Notes: a model not told the origin generated them from the letters alone. DNA of 12,696 nucleotides from SZAS-79 sp038211455 (GCA_038211455.1 JBBQVP010000127.1:1-12696), one strand, 5' to 3'. Shown: positions 1 to 6,968, counted from the first letter of the stretch. Numbers and translations: made by a program.

Positions 1-16
1 TTTTGAAGCGTTGCAT
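1..16 (-). CDS. Possible 5' end of a minus-strand gene running off the left edge
   Basis: On the minus strand an ATG at 16-14 opens a frame (M-Q-R-F-K...) that runs off the window. An AGGA (complement of 25-28) lies 8 bases upstream, a plausible ribosome binding site. A second in-frame ATG sits at 25-23, but it has no good ribosome binding site. Only five codons are visible, so no function can be proposed and the reading frame may be chance. If real, it lies downstream of, and in the same direction as, the racemase-like gene. Confidence 0.2.
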
Positions 17-26
17 GATGCGCATC
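17..26. repeat. 10-bp palindrome sharing its core with the hairpin arms
   Basis: GATGCGCATC at 17-26 is its own reverse complement. The same 8-base word appears in both arms of the nearby inverted repeat, as TGCGCATC at 74-81 and GATGCGCA at 97-104. The palindrome overlaps the region just upstream of the possible left-edge minus-strand start. It could be an operator half-site family or chance in GC-rich DNA; nothing in the window identifies a binding protein. Confidence 0.4.
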
Positions 27-62
27 CTATTTTGAGGTTGGTGACCAATCTACTTTTTCGGG

Positions 63-115
63 TCTCCCGGATTTGCGCATCTGCGATGAAGCCGCAGATG
101 CGCAAATCCGGGAGA
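63..115. repeat. Perfect 23-bp inverted repeat with 7-base loop (strong hairpin)
   Basis: The left arm is 63-85 and the right arm 93-115. All 23 bases are complementary, and the loop ATGAAGC is at 86-92. Each arm begins or ends with TCTCCCGG/CCGGGAGA and contains TGCGCATC/GATGCGCA. The stem is longer and more exact than a typical intrinsic terminator. Downstream on the plus strand the sequence is only moderately T-rich (TTGATTTTCC), and on the minus strand there is no T tract, so termination of the minus-strand racemase-like gene is not well supported. It could be a terminator for a plus-strand transcript from the left, a REP-type element or a structured RNA. Confidence 0.85.
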
Positions 116-164
116 TTGATTTTCCTCGATTGCCGTCGCAGCGCCGATATGCTGCGCTCCGGGG

Positions 165-908
165 TCAATGCTTCTCCATCAGACGGCCCCACCCGGCGAT
201 GTTGTCCGGGATGCCGTTTTTCCTCAACGCGTGCCAGTAGATGGCAGTATTGATCGCAAGAACCGGCTTGGCACGCTCTTTCTCCATCTTCGCCGCCAAT
301 GTCGCAAATGCCAGGTTGGTGCCCACCTGGATCACGGCATCGACGTCGTCGCCATCGAGTTCATCGACGGCCGTGCGCAACTCATCTGGTTGAGCGTGCG
401 CGATCAGCACGGGGGAGGCGCACTTCAGTCCCCTGATGCGCTTCACGTCGTAGCCGGATTCCTCAAAAAACTGCTGCACGTTCCGGTCGCCTACGGGGAA
501 GTACGGCGTCAGCACTGCGATCCGCTTGACCCCGAGTTGCCCGAACGCAGCACTGCACGCACCCGCGCCGCCGGTGACTCCCAGTCCCGTGTGCGCTTCG
601 AGCTCACTAGTGAGTTTTCTGCTCGCCGCCAGCCCTCCCCAGAACGTCTCCACTGAAATTCCAAGCACGATGTGGTCGGGCTCGCAGCTCATCGCGCTGT
701 CTACGGCTTCGAGTTGCGCCTCGGCGATGTTATCGACCAGTTGCCTGAAATCCTCGTCGTTGCGCAAGGGGTTGTTCGGGATGCGGATGCGACTGATGTG
801 ATTTGTCACGCCGTCGGGACGCATGGCGTCGAACTCGGGTTGCACGCTGGTATTGGTGGAGGGGATCAGTACGGCCAGCTTGCGCCGCCATCCCAGTGAA
901 TCGGTCAC
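165..908 (-). CDS. Asp/Glu racemase-superfamily protein, maleate isomerase/arylmalonate decarboxylase-like
   Basis: A 247-residue protein, the usual length for the maleate cis-trans isomerase/arylmalonate decarboxylase branch of the Asp/Glu racemase fold. Visible family marks are an N-terminal PSTNT motif (residues 16-20), a GISVETFWGG segment (83-92) matching the first active-site loop, TPYFPVGDRN (134-143) with a Tyr at the position of the decarboxylase oxyanion tyrosine, and QVGTNLAF (194-201) at the second active-site loop. The family normally carries a catalytic Cys in one or both loops. Here the first position is Gly83/Ile84 and the second is Gly196; the Cys residues present (75, 118, 163) are elsewhere. 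The reaction therefore cannot be named from sequence. The start is GTG at 908-906, with GAGAGG 6 bases upstream. No signal peptide or membrane segment is visible, so it should be cytosolic. It lies 24 bp downstream of the DUF498 gene and is probably cotranscribed with it. Confidence 0.85.
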   Translation of the reverse strand: MTDSLGWRRKLAVLIPSTNTSVQPEFDAMRPDGVTNHISRIRIPNNPLRNDEDFRQLVDNIAEAQLEAVDSAMSCEPDHIVLGISVETFWGGLAASRKLTSELEAHTGLGVTGGAGACSAAFGQLGVKRIAVLTPYFPVGDRNVQQFFEESGYDVKRIRGLKCASPVLIAHAQPDELRTAVDELDGDDVDAVIQVGTNLAFATLAAKMEKERAKPVLAINTAIYWHALRKNGIPDNIAGWGRLMEKH

Positions 909-914
909 AGACGG

Positions 915-920
915 CCTCTC
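915..920 (-). promoter_or_regulatory. Ribosome binding site supporting the GTG start of the racemase-like gene
   Basis: On the minus strand this reads GAGAGG, 6 bases before the GTG at 908. It favours this GTG over internal starts and puts the start inside the 24-bp gap after the DUF498 stop codon. Confidence 0.6.
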
Positions 921-932
921 ACGGTCGGAATT

Positions 933-1301
933 TCATGAAAACAGCAGCGCGGCCGCGACCTTGCGTTCCTCGGCCATGAGGATGTTGTAGGTGCGGCAGG
1001 CGGCCTGTATGTCCATCACTTCGAGTCCAATCCGCGCCTCAGACAGCGCGCGCGTCAGGGTGGGGTGGGGGAAGCGCAGCGCTTCGCCGGTTCCAAGCAA
1101 TACCAGCTCGGGCCGTAGCGCGGCGATTTGCACAAAGTCTTCTGCAGCCAGCGCGGCGAAGCCCGCGACATGCCAGGGCAGCAGCTGTTCCGGCATCACG
1201 ATCAGGCCCGATTCATGGCGTTGAGCGTTCACAAGCACATACCCTTTTCCGTAGCCGGTAAACGTATTGAGGCTGGTCGGACCGGACGCGTGTAGTTTCA
1301 A
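933..1301 (-). CDS. Mth938-like/DUF498 domain protein
   Basis: A 122-residue single-domain protein that looks like the Mth938/Xcc981 (DUF498, NDUFAF3-related) family. The family hallmarks are an N-terminal FTGYGKGYVLVN stretch (residues 14-25), the central ELVLLGTGEALRFP (65-78), and a C-terminal MDIQAACRTYNILMAEERKVAAAL segment (96-119). The function of bacterial members is not established; the mitochondrial relative NDUFAF3 helps assemble respiratory complex I. No ATG is available: the frame opens after a TGA about 30 bases upstream, and the only start giving the family N-terminus (MKLH) is TTG at 1301-1299. No clear ribosome binding site precedes it. It is divergent from alaC across a 132-bp gap and is followed 24 bp later by the racemase-like gene. 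The family name is well supported; any role is not. Confidence 0.88.
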   Translation of the reverse strand: MKLHASGPTSLNTFTGYGKGYVLVNAQRHESGLIVMPEQLLPWHVAGFAALAAEDFVQIAALRPELVLLGTGEALRFPHPTLTRALSEARIGLEVMDIQAACRTYNILMAEERKVAAALLFS

Positions 1302-1336
1302 GTCGGGAGGCGCTCGATCGCAGAGTCAAAGCAGAA

Positions 1337-1365
1337 TTGAGGCCGAGGTCACGAAAGCGTAGAAT
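1337..1365 (+). promoter_or_regulatory. Sigma-70-type promoter for alaC-hom-thrC
   Basis: TTGAGG at 1337-1342 and TAGAAT at 1360-1365 are separated by exactly 17 bases and match the -35 (TTGACA) and -10 (TATAAT) consensus at 4/6 and 5/6 positions. Transcription would begin near 1372, leaving a leader of about 60 bases before alaC. I found no equally good promoter on the minus strand for the divergent DUF498 gene. The assignment comes from consensus matching only. Confidence 0.6.
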
Positions 1366-1433
1366 TCCATATTTTTTCAGTGCCTTAACGCTTCACCGAG
1401 GCGCCGGAAACCAGCCAACAGAAATCGAAACCC

Positions 1434-2621
1434 ATGCGCGAGTTTAGCCGAATCAAACGCCTGCCGCCGTACGTGTTCAACATCACCGCCGAGCTCAAGA
1501 TGGCGGCACGCCGGCAAGGTGAGGACATCATCGACCTGTCGATGGGAAACCCTGACGGACCGACACCTCAGCACATCGTGGACAAATTGGTCGAGGCCGC
1601 GCAGCGGCAGGATACGCACGGCTATTCCGTTTCCAAGGGCATCCCGCGGCTGCGGCGTGCCATTTGCGACTGGTACCAGCGGCGCTATGGCGTCGATTTC
1701 GACCCCGACTCGGAAGCCATCGTCACCATCGGCTCGAAGGAGGGCCTCGCGCACCTGATGCTTGCGACGCTCGAGCGCGGGGATACGGTCCTGGTGCCTA
1801 ACCCGTCGTATCCGATCCACATTTATGGCGCGATCATCGCCGGTGCGGATATTCGGTCAGTGCGGATGACGCCGGGCGTAGATTTCTTTGAGGAAGCCGA
1901 GCGCGCGATACGCGAGCTTATCCCGAAGCCGAAGATGCTGGTCCTCGGGTTTCCGTCCAACCCGACGGCAATGTGCGTCGAGCTGGAATTCTTCGAGCGC
2001 ATCGTCGACCTGGCGAGGCGCCACGAAATCATGGTGGTACATGACCTGGCGTATGCCGATATCACTTTCGACGGCTACAAGTCGCCCTCGATCATGCAGG
2101 TGCCGGGAGCGCGAGACGTCGCAGTCGAATTCTTCACCATGTCGAAGAGCTACAACATGGCCGGTTGGCGGGTTGGATTCATGGTCGGCAACAAGGAACT
2201 CGTCAACGCGCTGGCGCGCATCAAGAGCTACCACGACTATGGCACGTTCGCGCCGATCCAGATCGCTTCGATCGTCGCGCTCGACGGCCCACAGGACTGT
2301 GTCGAGGAGATCCGCCTCAAGTACCAGAAGCGCCGGGACGTGATGGTGAAGGGGCTCCATGACATAGGCTGGATGGTGGAGAACCCGAAAGCCTCGATGT
2401 ATGTCTGGGCGAAGATTCCTGAAGCGTACGCGCACCTGGGCTCGCTAGAGTTCGCCAAGAAGCTCCTGCTGGACGCCAAGATCGCGGTTTCCCCGGGAAT
2501 CGGCTTCGGTGACTACGGTGACGACCATGTGCGCATTGCCCTGATCGAAAACGAGCATCGCCTCCGCCAGGCCGTCCGCGGCGTGCGGGAAATGTTCAAA
2601 AAGGACGGATTTCTGAAATGA
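1434..2621 (+). CDS. alaC: Alanine transaminase AlaC (PLP aminotransferase class I/II)
   Basis: A 395-residue fold-type I aminotransferase, close in length and sequence to E. coli AlaC, which interconverts pyruvate plus glutamate and alanine plus 2-oxoglutarate in the cytosol. Visible landmarks are the substrate-binding N-terminus RLPPYVFNITAELK (residues 9-22), SMGNPDG (36-42), the cofactor-binding GFPSNPTA (172-179, Asn176), HDLAYAD (203-209, Asp204 and Tyr207), the PLP Schiff-base lysine in TMSKSYNMAGWR (Lys238), and a C-terminal HVRIALIE segment holding the carboxylate-binding Arg. The ATG at 1434 is the only start before an in-frame TAA at 1386; the sequence upstream has no obvious Shine-Dalgarno match. 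It is first in the run with hom, whose ATG overlaps this stop codon (ATGA), so the two are probably translationally coupled. A role in supplying alanine is inferred from the close family match. Confidence 0.95.
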   Translation: MREFSRIKRLPPYVFNITAELKMAARRQGEDIIDLSMGNPDGPTPQHIVDKLVEAAQRQDTHGYSVSKGIPRLRRAICDWYQRRYGVDFDPDSEAIVTIGSKEGLAHLMLATLERGDTVLVPNPSYPIHIYGAIIAGADIRSVRMTPGVDFFEEAERAIRELIPKPKMLVLGFPSNPTAMCVELEFFERIVDLARRHEIMVVHDLAYADITFDGYKSPSIMQVPGARDVAVEFFTMSKSYNMAGWRVGFMVGNKELVNALARIKSYHDYGTFAPIQIASIVALDGPQDCVEEIRLKYQKRRDVMVKGLHDIGWMVENPKASMYVWAKIPEAYAHLGSLEFAKKLLLDAKIAVSPGIGFGDYGDDHVRIALIENEHRLRQAVRGVREMFKKDGFLK

Positions 2622-3964
2622 CGACAGCCTCGAAAAGCACGGCGAAGCCACAACTGAAAGCCATTCGCGTCGGCCTGCTCGGGATCGGTACGGTGGGCGG
2701 CGGCACCTGGGAGGTTCTGCGGCGCAATGCGGACGAAATCCAGCGGCGTGCCGGCCGCGCGATACGAATCACCATGGTTGCGGACAAGGCGGTGGAGCGT
2801 GCGCGCGCGATCGTCAAGGGAAAGGCAAAGGTAGTGAGCGACGCGCGCGACGTAGTCCGGTCGAAGGAGGTCGATATCGTCATCGAACTGATCGGCGGCT
2901 ATACGCTCGCCAAGGGTCTTGTGCTGGAGGCCATCGACAACGGCAAACATGTGGTCACCGCGAACAAGGCGTTGCTTGCCACCCACGGCAACCAGATTTT
3001 CGCGGCTGCGCAGAAGAAGGGCGTCATGGTCGCCTTCGAGGCCGCGGTGGCGGGAGGCATACCGATCATCAAGGCGCTGCGCGAAGGCCTGGCGGCCAAC
3101 CGGATCGAGTGGATCGCCGGCATCATCAACGGCACCTCCAACTTCATCCTTTCCGAAATGCGCGACAAGGGCCTCCCGTTTGGCGAGGTGCTCAAGCAGG
3201 CGCAGGCGCTCGGTTACGCCGAGGCCGATCCGACCTTTGACATCGAAGGCGTCGACGCGGCGCACAAGCTTACGATCATGAGCGCGATCGCGTTCGGCAT
3301 TCCCATGCAGTTCGGCAAGGCATACACCGAAGGCATTTCCAGGCTGACGCAGGACGACATTCGCTACGCCGAGGAGCTGGGATACCGGATCAAACTGCTG
3401 GGCATTACCAAGCGGGTCAAGGCGGGGATCGAGCTCCGAGTGCATCCGACCTTGGTTCCTACCCGGCGGTTGATCGCCAATGTGGAAGGCGTGATGAACG
3501 GCATTCTAGTGAAGGGTGACGCGGTCGGGCCGACGCTCTACTACGGCGCGGGTGCCGGCAGCCTGCCGACTGCGAGCGCGGTGGTGGCCGATCTGGTCGA
3601 CGTCACGCGCCTGATCACAGCGGACCCGGAACATCGCGTTCCCCATCTGGCATTCCAGCCGGACCAGCTTTCGGACATTCCGGTCCTGCCGATGGGAGAA
3701 GTGGAGACCTCGTATTACCTTCGCATGCGCGTTCTCGATCGCCCGGGTGTGCTGGCGGACCTCACGCGTATTCTGGCGAAGGCGTCGATCTCGATCGATG
3801 CGATGGTGCAGAAAGAACCCAGGGAGGGTGAAAGCCGGGTCGATATCGTGCTGCTGACGCATCGCGCGATTGAAAAGAACGTCAACGGCGCAATCGAAAA
3901 GATCGAGAGTCTGCGCACGGTGGTCGGTAAAGTGACGCGCATCCGCCTGGAAGAACTCCTGTAG
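2618..3964 (+). CDS. hom: Homoserine dehydrogenase with C-terminal ACT domain
   Basis: A 448-residue monofunctional homoserine dehydrogenase, with no aspartokinase domain. It reduces L-aspartate 4-semialdehyde to L-homoserine with NAD(P)H in the threonine/methionine branch. Domains: Rossmann NAD(P) domain with GLLGIGTVGGG (residues 19-29); TANKALLA (114-121); catalytic and dimer domain with AGIINGTSNFIL (167-178) and EADPTFDIEGVDAAHKLTI, whose Lys217 matches the catalytic lysine; C-terminal ACT domain at about 366-440 (YYLRMRVLDRPGVLADL). In this family the ACT domain commonly mediates feedback inhibition by threonine, so the same is likely here. The ATG overlaps the alaC stop by 4 bases; AAGGA at 2601-2605 may help initiation. 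The stop TAG shares one base with the thrC GTG. Homoserine kinase, the next enzyme, is not in the window. Confidence 0.97.
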   Translation: MTTASKSTAKPQLKAIRVGLLGIGTVGGGTWEVLRRNADEIQRRAGRAIRITMVADKAVERARAIVKGKAKVVSDARDVVRSKEVDIVIELIGGYTLAKGLVLEAIDNGKHVVTANKALLATHGNQIFAAAQKKGVMVAFEAAVAGGIPIIKALREGLAANRIEWIAGIINGTSNFILSEMRDKGLPFGEVLKQAQALGYAEADPTFDIEGVDAAHKLTIMSAIAFGIPMQFGKAYTEGISRLTQDDIRYAEELGYRIKLLGITKRVKAGIELRVHPTLVPTRRLIANVEGVMNGILVKGDAVGPTLYYGAGAGSLPTASAVVADLVDVTRLITADPEHRVPHLAFQPDQLSDIPVLPMGEVETSYYLRMRVLDRPGVLADLTRILAKASISIDAMVQKEPREGESRVDIVLLTHRAIEKNVNGAIEKIESLRTVVGKVTRIRLEELL

Positions 3965-5376
3965 TGAACTACATCAGCACACGGGGTCGCGCCGCTCCGC
4001 AGCGTTTCACGGCCATTCTCCTCGAAGGACTGGCGTCCGACGGTGGGTTGTTCCTGCCGGAGGCCTATCCGCGCATCGGCCGGGAGGAGTTGCGTGACAT
4101 GCGCGGCATGCGATATGCCGATCTCGCGTTCGCGATTATGTCGAAGTTTGCCGACGACATACCTGCGACAGACCTTAAGTCGCTGGTCGATCGGACCTAC
4201 ACCAGCGATATCTTCGGAACCGAGGACATCACGCCGCTGAAGACGCTTGAGCCCGGCCTGCACATTCTGGCGCTTTCCAATGGCCCGACACTAGCCTTCA
4301 AAGATCTGGCGATGCAGTTCCTCGGAAACCTCTTCGAGTACGTGCTCGCCAAGCGTGGTGAGGAACTCAACATTCTCGGAGCGACCTCGGGCGACACCGG
4401 TTCGGCCGCAGAATACGCAATGCGCGGCAAGCGCGGGATCCGCGTTTTCATGCTATCGCCGCACGGGCGCATGAGTCCGTTCCAGACGGCGCAGATGTTC
4501 TCCCTCCAGGACCCGAACATCTTCAACCTTGCAGTGCGCGGCGTGTTCGACGATTGCCAGGATATGGTGAAAGCGGTTTCGAATGACGCGGTGTTCAAGG
4601 CAAAGTACCGCATCGGCACGGTGAATTCGATCAATTGGGCGCGGATCGCCGCGCAGGTCGTCTATTATTTCAAGGGATATTTCGCGGCAACGCACGGAAA
4701 CGAAGAAGAGGTGTCCTTCGCGGTCCCCTCCGGAAACTTCGGCAATATTTATGCCGGCCATATCGCGCGCAGCATGGGGCTGCCGGTACGGCGCCTGATT
4801 CTTGCGACCAACGAAAACAATGTTCTCGACGAGTTCTTCCGGACCGGGCAGTACCGGATCAGGAAGAGCACCGAGGTACAGGCCACCTCGAGCCCGTCAA
4901 TGGATATTTCCAAGGCGTCCAATTTCGAGCGTTTCGTCTGTGATTTTACGCGCCGCGATGCGCGGCGCCTGAACGCACTGTGGAAGGAACTTGAATCGAG
5001 CGGTGCGTTCGACCTTTCAGGCGCGGACTTCGGCGAGCGTGTCGGGCAGACGGGGTTCTGCTCCGGGTCGAGCACGCACGCCGATCGGATCGCTACGATC
5101 CGTGGCATCCACGAGGACTACGGCGTGATGGTCGACACGCATACTGCAGATGGAATCAAGGTCGGACTGGAGAACCGCGAGCCGGGGGTGCCGCTGATCT
5201 GCCTCGAAACGGCGCAGCCGGTAAAGTTCGCGCAAACCATGCTGGAGGCACTCGGCCGCGAGCCCATGCGACCGGCCGGATACGAAAAAATTGAAGAACT
5301 CCCGCAGCGCTTTGAGGTGATTGACGCTCAGGTTGCGCTGGTGAAGGAGCTGATCGCAGCGAAAGCGGCGAACTGA
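3964..5376 (+). CDS. thrC: Threonine synthase
   Basis: A 470-residue PLP enzyme (fold type II) of the longer threonine synthase class found in E. coli and yeast. It converts O-phospho-L-homoserine to L-threonine and phosphate. Landmarks: N-terminal MNYISTRG with EGLASDGGLFLPE (residues 21-33); PLP lysine in LAFKDLAMQF (Lys113); GATSGDTGSAA (139-149), a substrate/phosphate-binding loop; NSINWARI (221-228); PSGNFGN (255-261); and SSPSMDISKASNFER (309-323). The GTG at 3964 shares its G with the hom stop (TAGTG), and GGAAG at 3949-3953 lies 10 bases upstream, so translation is probably coupled to hom. It completes the pathway begun by hom, with the kinase step encoded elsewhere. No terminator is visible after it; the channel gene starts 30 bp on. 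Confidence 0.97.
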   Translation: MNYISTRGRAAPQRFTAILLEGLASDGGLFLPEAYPRIGREELRDMRGMRYADLAFAIMSKFADDIPATDLKSLVDRTYTSDIFGTEDITPLKTLEPGLHILALSNGPTLAFKDLAMQFLGNLFEYVLAKRGEELNILGATSGDTGSAAEYAMRGKRGIRVFMLSPHGRMSPFQTAQMFSLQDPNIFNLAVRGVFDDCQDMVKAVSNDAVFKAKYRIGTVNSINWARIAAQVVYYFKGYFAATHGNEEEVSFAVPSGNFGNIYAGHIARSMGLPVRRLILATNENNVLDEFFRTGQYRIRKSTEVQATSSPSMDISKASNFERFVCDFTRRDARRLNALWKELESSGAFDLSGADFGERVGQTGFCSGSSTHADRIATIRGIHEDYGVMVDTHTADGIKVGLENREPGVPLICLETAQPVKFAQTMLEALGREPMRPAGYEKIEELPQRFEVIDAQVALVKELIAAKAAN

Positions 5377-5394
5377 GAAGGGGGCGCTACACAT

Positions 5395-5399
5395 GGAAG
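5395..5399 (+). promoter_or_regulatory. Ribosome binding site of the MscS/CNBD channel gene
   Basis: GGAAG lies 7 bases before the ATG at 5407 and supports that start. It is embedded in a five-codon open frame (ATG 5393 to TGA 5410) whose stop overlaps the channel's start as ATGA, so reading of the short frame could influence initiation of the channel. Confidence 0.45.
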
Positions 5400-5406
5400 T
5401 AGCGAA

Positions 5407-6939
5407 ATGATTGGCGAAATGATCCGGCAGTTCCTCCGCCCGGAGACGCCTTACCTTGTCGGCATTGCCCTGCTGCTCCTGGTGCTGCTGACGCGCTTCC
5501 GGCCGGCAGAACGGGAATCGTACCGCAACACTGTGTGGCTGTTCGCGGCGGGCATTGTGGGGCAGTTCGCGAGCGCATCAGTCGATGTGCTTGATTTCGC
5601 GCGGACCGGGGAGGTGCTGCTCGCGGTCTCGACAGTGGTGGTTTCGGTGGCGTTCGTGCGACTGTGTGGATTTGCATTGTTCCGCCTGTTTCTGCCGCTG
5701 GTGCGCCTGCGCACGCCGCGTATCGTCGAAGATCTGGTCATTACCGGCGCGTATGTGGTCCTTGCGCTGGTTCATCTGCGCGGTGCGGGACTCGAACTGG
5801 GCGGGATCCTTGCAACATCGGCCGTGGTCACGGCGGTCCTGGCGTTCGCGATGCAGGACACCCTGGGCAACGTACTCGGAGGTCTCGCACTGCAACTGGA
5901 CAATTCGATCCAGGTCGGGGACTGGATCAAGGTCGATGACGTAGTGGGTCGCGTCGCCGACATCCGCTGGCGTTTTACCTCGGTCGAGACGCGCAACTGG
6001 GAAACGGTGGTCATCCCTAACAGCGTGCTCATGAAGGGAAAGTTCCTTGTGCTTGGCAAGCGCGAGGGTGCACCGGTGCAGTGGCGGCGATGGATCCGGT
6101 TCCATGTCGACCCGGGGGTTCCTCCGGCGCGCGTAATCGCTGCGGCGGAAGCGGCGGTCCGCGAAGCGGAGATCGCCAACGTCTCGCGCGATCCGCTGCC
6201 TAACTGCGTTCTGATGGGCTTTGACGAAGGTAACCTGAATTTTGCGCTTCGCTACTACCTTACCGACCTTGTCAGGGACGACCCCACCGATTCCGCTGTG
6301 CGCGTACATCTTTTCACCGCCTTCCAGAGGATCGGAATACGCATCGCCGAGCCGCAGGAGACGATCCACCTTGTCGAAGAGGACGAGGCTCACGCAGAAG
6401 CGGTGAAGAAGCGTGAACTGCAGAGAAGGCTGGTCGCGGTAAAAGGGGTGGATCTCTTTTCCAGCTTGTCGGAGGAGGAGCGTGCGGCTGTCGTCGAGCG
6501 GTTGCAATATGCTCCGTTTGCTGGCGGAGACGTGATCACGCGCCAGGGAAATACCTCTCACTGGTTGTACATCATCGTTTCTGGCGAGGCTGAAATCGTG
6601 CGCGACAACGCCAGGCAAGCCGCCGGGTCCCGGGTGCGCCTCGGCACGGTGTCGGCTGGCGGGTTTTTTGGCGAGATGGGCATGTTGACCGGTGAGCCGC
6701 GCACCGCGACGGTGATTGCACTGACCGATGTCGAGTGCTACCGCCTCGATAAGGAGTCGTTCCGCGGATTGCTGACTACGCGGCCGCAGATCGCAGAAGA
6801 CATCAGCCGGATCGTCGCGGCGCGTGCGCAGGATACGGAGCGGGCGGACAGCGCGGCGGCGGCTGATGCAGCCGGACGGCGAGAAAAGCACGGCGACCTG
6901 CTGAAAAACATACGCAAGTTCTTCGGTCTTTCGATCTAG
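5407..6939 (+). CDS. MscS-family channel with C-terminal cyclic-nucleotide-binding domain
   Basis: A 510-residue inner-membrane protein. Hydrophobic segments are visible at about residues 16-31, 43-60, 70-97, 107-124 and 131-165; the last is the Gly/Ala-rich pore helix typical of MscS (ATSAVVTAVLAFAMQDTLGNVLGGLAL). The MscS beta domain follows (VGDWIKVDDVVGRVADIRWR, VVIPNSVLMKG, 170-211), then an alpha/beta region to about 320. A CNBD spans about 347-470 with the phosphate-binding cassette GGFFGEMGMLTGEPRTATV (418-436), in which Glu423 and Arg432 match the ribose- and phosphate-binding residues. The tail (491-510) is basic and amphipathic. This architecture matches the bacterial cyclic-nucleotide-gated (bCNG) branch of MscS proteins, so ion conduction gated by cAMP or cGMP is a reasonable inference; ligand and selectivity are not readable. 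It starts 30 bp after thrC and ends 29 bp before the formamidase gene. Confidence 0.9.
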   Translation: MIGEMIRQFLRPETPYLVGIALLLLVLLTRFRPAERESYRNTVWLFAAGIVGQFASASVDVLDFARTGEVLLAVSTVVVSVAFVRLCGFALFRLFLPLVRLRTPRIVEDLVITGAYVVLALVHLRGAGLELGGILATSAVVTAVLAFAMQDTLGNVLGGLALQLDNSIQVGDWIKVDDVVGRVADIRWRFTSVETRNWETVVIPNSVLMKGKFLVLGKREGAPVQWRRWIRFHVDPGVPPARVIAAAEAAVREAEIANVSRDPLPNCVLMGFDEGNLNFALRYYLTDLVRDDPTDSAVRVHLFTAFQRIGIRIAEPQETIHLVEEDEAHAEAVKKRELQRRLVAVKGVDLFSSLSEEERAAVVERLQYAPFAGGDVITRQGNTSHWLYIIVSGEAEIVRDNARQAAGSRVRLGTVSAGGFFGEMGMLTGEPRTATVIALTDVECYRLDKESFRGLLTTRPQIAEDISRIVAARAQDTERADSAAAADAAGRREKHGDLLKNIRKFFGLSI

Positions 6940-6968
6940 ATCAGGCCTGCGATTCGGAGATAACTATC

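Noticed and set aside
137..156. Short inverted repeat CGCAGC/GCTGCG just after the racemase-like stop codon
   Set aside because: Only 6 bp with an 8-base loop and no T tract on the minus strand; expected by chance in GC-rich DNA, so not called a terminator.
11..253. 80-codon plus-strand open frame across the left hairpin
   Set aside because: It runs through the inverted repeat and into the 3' end of the racemase-like gene, has Cys/Arg-rich composition and no good ribosome binding site.
2513..3445. Open frame (310 codons) antisense to hom
   Set aside because: Arg-rich, low-complexity-looking protein with no motifs; explained by the codon bias of hom on the other strand.
5578..6891. Long open frame (437 codons) antisense to the MscS/CNBD channel gene
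   Set aside because: It has an Arg/His-rich composition without any recognisable domain, no good ribosome binding site, and lies opposite a clearly conserved gene. GC-rich codon use commonly leaves antisense frames open.
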